Positions 5,160 through 7,284 of a stretch of DNA of 7,284 nucleotides are shown here, piece after piece; positions within the stretch are counted from its first letter, which is position 1; each line of letters opens with the position of its first letter. The notes under the pieces are model-generated. The model was given only the letters and a program-made list of their open reading frames with translations. It was not told the DNA's origin and did no database searches. The translations under genes and the position numbers were made by a program. The stretch is from Intrasporangium_A sp051961875 (GTDB lineage Bacteria; Actinomycetota; Actinomycetes; Actinomycetales; Dermatophilaceae). Where the stretch lies: NCBI RefSeq assembly GCF_051961875.1, contig NZ_JBQCCV010000295.1, forward strand, positions 1 through 7,284, in the 5' to 3' direction.

Positions 5160-6902
5160 ATGACTGACGAGAGCCCCGCCACCACCGCCTACCGGGACGC
5201 CCGCGACTCCCTCCTCGCCCTGCGCGAGGACTACGAGGCGGCGGTCCGTGACTTCCGTTATCCGGACGTCGGCGATCGGTTCAACTGGGCCGTCGACTGG
5301 TTCGACGCGTTCGCCCGGGGCAACGACCGGCCCGGCCTCGTCATCGTCGAGCAGGACGAGTCGGTCGGCAGCTGGAGCTTCGACGAGCTGGCCCGCCGCT
5401 CCGACCAGGTGGCGGCCTGGCTCGCTGCGAAGGGCATCGGCAAGGGCGACTCGGTCATCGTCATGCTCGGCAACCAGGTCGAGCTGTGGGAGACGATGCT
5501 CGGCGTCATGAAGCTCGGCGCGGTCATCATGCCGACGACGACCGCGGCCGGACCCGGCGACCTCGTCGACCGGATGGAGCGGGGCGCCGCCCGGGCCGTG
5601 GTCACGAACCCGAACGAGACCTACAAGTTCGACGACATCGACGGCGACTATGTCCGCGTCGCGGTCGACCGGGGCGCGGAGGCGCCGCAGGGCTGGGAGG
5701 CGTACTCAGCGGCATACGACCTGGACGCGAAGCCCGCCGAGCACCCGGGCACCGCGCCGAGCGACCGGCTGCTGCTCTACTTCACCTCCGGCACGACGAG
5801 CCGGCCGAAGCTCGTCGAGCACACCCAGGTGTCCTACCCGGTCGGTCACATGTCGACGATGTACTGGATCGGCCTGCAGCCGGGCGACGTCCACCTCAAC
5901 ATCTCCAGCCCCGGCTGGGCCAAGCACGCGTGGTCGTGCTTCTTCGCGCCGTGGATCGCCGAGGCGACCGTCTTCATGTACAACTACTCGCGCTTCGAGC
6001 CGGAGGCGCTGCTGCGCGTGCTGCGGACCCACGAGGTGACCTCCCTCTGCGCGCCGCCGACGGTATGGCGCATGCTCATCAACGCCGACCTCTCGGGTGG
6101 CCCGGGCAGCCTGCGCGAGGTCATCGCCGCCGGCGAGCCGCTCAACCCTGAGGTCATCACCCAGGTCGCCAAGGCATGGGGCCTGACGATCCGCGACGGC
6201 TACGGGCAGACGGAGACGACGGCGCAGGCCGGCAACACCCCGGGCCAGCAGGTCAAGCCCGGTTCCATGGGCCGGCCGCTGCCGGGCGTGCCGGTCGTGC
6301 TCGTCGACCCGCTGACAGGCGAGCGGTCGACGCGCGGAGAGGACGGGGTGAGCGAGGGCGAGATCTGCCTCGACCTCTCGGCGCACCCGCTGCCGCTCAT
6401 GACCGGCTACCAGGGTGACGAGCAGCGCAACGCCGACGCGATGGCCGGCGGTTTCTACCACACGGGCGACGTCGCGACGATGGACGCCGAGGGCTACATC
6501 ACCTACGTCGGGCGCACGGACGACGTGTTCAAGGCGAGCGACTACAAGATCAGCCCCTTCGAGCTCGAGTCGGTCCTCATCGAGCACGTCGCCGTGGCAG
6601 AGGCGGCCGTCGTGCCGACCCCTGACCCCGTCCGGCTCGCGGTGCCGAAGGCCTACATCGCCCTCGCTCCGGGCTACGAGCCGGGGGAGGAGGTCGCGCG
6701 CTCGATCCTCGCCCACGCGCGGCAGAAGCTGCAGCCCTGGCAGCGGGTGCGCCGGGTCGAGTTCTTCGAGCTGCCCAAGACGATCTCGGGAAAGATCCGC
6801 CGGGTCGAGCTGCGCGGCCGCGAGGTGGAGCTCGACGCCGAGGGGGCGGAGCGCCCCGACCTCGAGTGGCGCGACGACCAGTTCCCCGACCTCAAGGGCT
6901 GA
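5160..6902 (+). CDS. AMP-binding acyl-CoA synthetase, medium-chain (ACSM-like) group
   Basis: A 580-residue adenylate-forming enzyme that should activate a carboxylic acid with ATP and join it to CoA. Motifs in order: the phosphate loop YFTSGTTSRPK at 207-217, the substrate-side block SSPGWAKHAW at 249-258 typical of ACS/ACSM enzymes, DGYGQTETT at 346-354, YHTGDVA at 433-439 with ATP-ribose Asp 437, the hinge GRTDDVFKASDYKISPFELE at 451-470 with Arg 452, and PKTISGKIRR at 539-548 with catalytic Lys 545. Two departures from the textbook motifs: Ser 214 where TSGTTG usually has Gly, and Asp 461 where the hinge loop usually has Gly. Both sit in otherwise intact motifs, so the enzyme is probably active. 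Size fits. Acid specificity, medium-chain fatty versus aromatic, cannot be read with confidence. No beta-oxidation genes are adjacent. Confidence 0.93.
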   Translation: MTDESPATTAYRDARDSLLALREDYEAAVRDFRYPDVGDRFNWAVDWFDAFARGNDRPGLVIVEQDESVGSWSFDELARRSDQVAAWLAAKGIGKGDSVIVMLGNQVELWETMLGVMKLGAVIMPTTTAAGPGDLVDRMERGAARAVVTNPNETYKFDDIDGDYVRVAVDRGAEAPQGWEAYSAAYDLDAKPAEHPGTAPSDRLLLYFTSGTTSRPKLVEHTQVSYPVGHMSTMYWIGLQPGDVHLNISSPGWAKHAWSCFFAPWIAEATVFMYNYSRFEPEALLRVLRTHEVTSLCAPPTVWRMLINADLSGGPGSLREVIAAGEPLNPEVITQVAKAWGLTIRDGYGQTETTAQAGNTPGQQVKPGSMGRPLPGVPVVLVDPLTGERSTRGEDGVSEGEICLDLSAHPLPLMTGYQGDEQRNADAMAGGFYHTGDVATMDAEGYITYVGRTDDVFKASDYKISPFELESVLIEHVAVAEAAVVPTPDPVRLAVPKAYIALAPGYEPGEEVARSILAHARQKLQPWQRVRRVEFFELPKTISGKIRRVELRGREVELDAEGAERPDLEWRDDQFPDLKG

Positions 6903-6939
6903 CGCTCGCTGGGCCTCCAAACAGAGGTCGTATGCCGCG

Positions 6940-6996
6940 GGGCCGGCTGTGCGCTGCGCTACGCGCGGCGGCGCCGCGCTGCGCATAGCCCGGCCC
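6940..6996 (+). terminator. Long imperfect GC hairpin after the acyl-CoA synthetase
   Basis: GGGCCGGCTGTGCGC (6940-6954) pairs with GCGCATAGCCCGGCCC (6981-6996) with one bulged base and one G-T pair. Inside, GCGCGGC (6963-6969) pairs with GCCGCGC (6973-6979) around 3 nt. No T-tract follows, so it would be a U-less actinobacterial-type terminator or an RNA-stabilising 3' end. It could also be a dispersed REP-like palindrome. The structure is seen; the role is inferred. Confidence 0.5.
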
Positions 6997-7054
6997 GCTT
7001 GCGCCTTCGACGCATTCAAACTGAATAAAGCCGGGTCAAACGCTGGAATAATTC

Positions 7055-7070
7055 TCGAACATGTGATCTA
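7055..7070 (+). promoter_or_regulatory. LexA/SOS-box-like site
   Basis: TCGAAC-ATGT-GATCTA. The left half is a perfect match to the actinobacterial LexA box TCGAAC-N4-GTTCGA; the right half matches 4 of 6. It lies 20 nt before ATG 7091, a usual operator place. Binding would make the edge gene DNA-damage inducible. The imperfect right half keeps this tentative. Confidence 0.45.
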
Positions 7071-7076
7071 ATAGTT

Positions 7077-7085
7077 GGAGGAGGT
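7077..7085 (+). promoter_or_regulatory. Strong Shine-Dalgarno of the edge gene
   Basis: GGAGGAGGT lies just before ATG 7091, with the last GGAGG core 6 nt from the start codon. It contrasts with the leaderless starts of most neighbours and is the main reason to believe in the partial gene. Confidence 0.7.
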
Positions 7086-7090
7086 GGCCA

Positions 7091-7284
7091 ATGAAGACCC
7101 AGCCCACGACCGGTGCAGACGCACTGGCGGGCGCACGTCTTCCGGCCACCGCCGGCGCAGTCGAGTCGTTGTCCGAAGCGCGCGGCTGCCGCCTTGACGT
7201 CGTGCATCGGCCCGGCCCGCCCCAGCGATCGCCTCTGGAGCGGTTCTGCCATCGCCACGTCGAGATCGCGCAGCGTCATGGGCG
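7091..7284 (+). CDS. Partial unidentified protein, cut by the right edge
   Basis: An open frame begins at ATG 7091 and is still open at the last base, giving 64 codons. I do not recognise the product. The visible N-terminus starts MKTQPTTGADALAG and is rich in Ala, Arg and Pro, with a later stretch CHRHVEIAQRHG (about 53-64). No signal peptide or membrane segment is seen. Third-position GC is about 70-75%, clearly below the window's other genes, with codons such as GCA, CGT and CTT, so it may be recently acquired or only partly a true frame. Support comes from the strong GGAGGAGGT site and the SOS-box-like site upstream. In mycobacteria several 13E12/DUF222-HNH proteins carry LexA boxes, so that family is one guess by context; the visible residues do not show its motifs. 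Confidence 0.45.
   Translation, partial: MKTQPTTGADALAGARLPATAGAVESLSEARGCRLDVVHRPGPPQRSPLERFCHRHVEIAQRHG

Larger units (their letters stand above)
6903..7090 (+). other. Non-coding region: GC hairpin then AT-rich promoter region
   Basis: No coding sequence is supported here. It begins with a copy of GTATGCCGC (6930-6938), continues with the long hairpin, then from about 7013 turns distinctly AT-rich compared with everything to the left, up to the start at 7091. The AT-rich part contains the SOS-box-like site and a strong ribosome binding site, so it is best read as the control region of the edge gene. I could not fix a single -10/-35 pair. Confidence 0.6.

Noticed and set aside
5706..7019. 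Long minus-strand open frame (437 codons) opposite the acyl-CoA synthetase
   Set aside because: The plus strand encodes a full set of adenylate-forming motifs here. The antisense product is Arg/Ala/Gly-rich without family features, as is usual for open antisense frames in GC-rich DNA.
7016..7279. Minus-strand open frame at the right edge
   Set aside because: No recognisable features, and it opposes a plus-strand start with a strong ribosome binding site; it also runs through the AT-rich control region.
1..7284. CRISPR array, tRNA, rRNA, insertion sequence or new defence operon
   Set aside because: I saw no regularly repeated 20-40 nt units, no cloverleaf, no transposase-like protein and no terminal inverted repeats with target duplication. 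The genes are ordinary single-function families on alternating strands.

Overview
The window is about 70% G+C. Coding third positions are almost all G or C, GTG starts are common, and several genes appear to lack leaders. Together with the protein families present, this points to the chromosome of a high-GC actinobacterium, perhaps near Intrasporangiaceae/Micrococcales; that assignment is an inference from style, not a search. Six complete genes and one gene cut by the right edge can be supported.

Layout, left to right. (1) Positions 1-108 hold an odd C-tract region: a perfect 10-bp hairpin that looks like a terminator for an upstream gene, a G-quadruplex-type pattern on the minus strand, and a run of 13 C. 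(2) 109-741 (+) is a PaiB-like FMN-binding-fold protein. (3) 800-1654 (-) is a membrane PAP2 phosphatase. (4) 1689-2276 (+) is a DNA-3-methyladenine glycosylase I of a subtype lacking most zinc ligands. (5) 2281-3825 (-) is a PYROXD2/phytoene-desaturase-like FAD oxidoreductase. (6) 3862-4461 (-) is a RibD/DHFR-fold reductase-like protein. (7) 4596-5111 (+) is a two-helix membrane protein with a bacterial PH domain. (8) 5160-6902 (+) is an acyl-CoA synthetase of the medium-chain/ACSM-like group. (9) 6903-7090 is non-coding: a long GC hairpin, then an AT-rich stretch with a LexA/SOS-box-like sequence and a strong ribosome binding site. (10) A partial ORF of lower GC3 starts at 7091 and runs off the edge.

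The genes mostly look like independently transcribed housekeeping genes, not one pathway. Strand switches almost at every gene, and five starts (1654-, 1689+, 3825-, 4596+, 5160+) have a -10-like hexamer only 6-7 nt upstream, the geometry of leaderless actinobacterial transcripts. I found no CRISPR array, tRNA, rRNA, transposase or convincing new defence system.

The two items most worth following are a recurring 9-mer, GCGGCATAC, seen far more often than expected, on both strands, across genes and gaps, with rare codons and near-regular spacing of about 1.1-1.2 kb; and the SOS-box-like site ahead of the compositionally different gene at the right edge.
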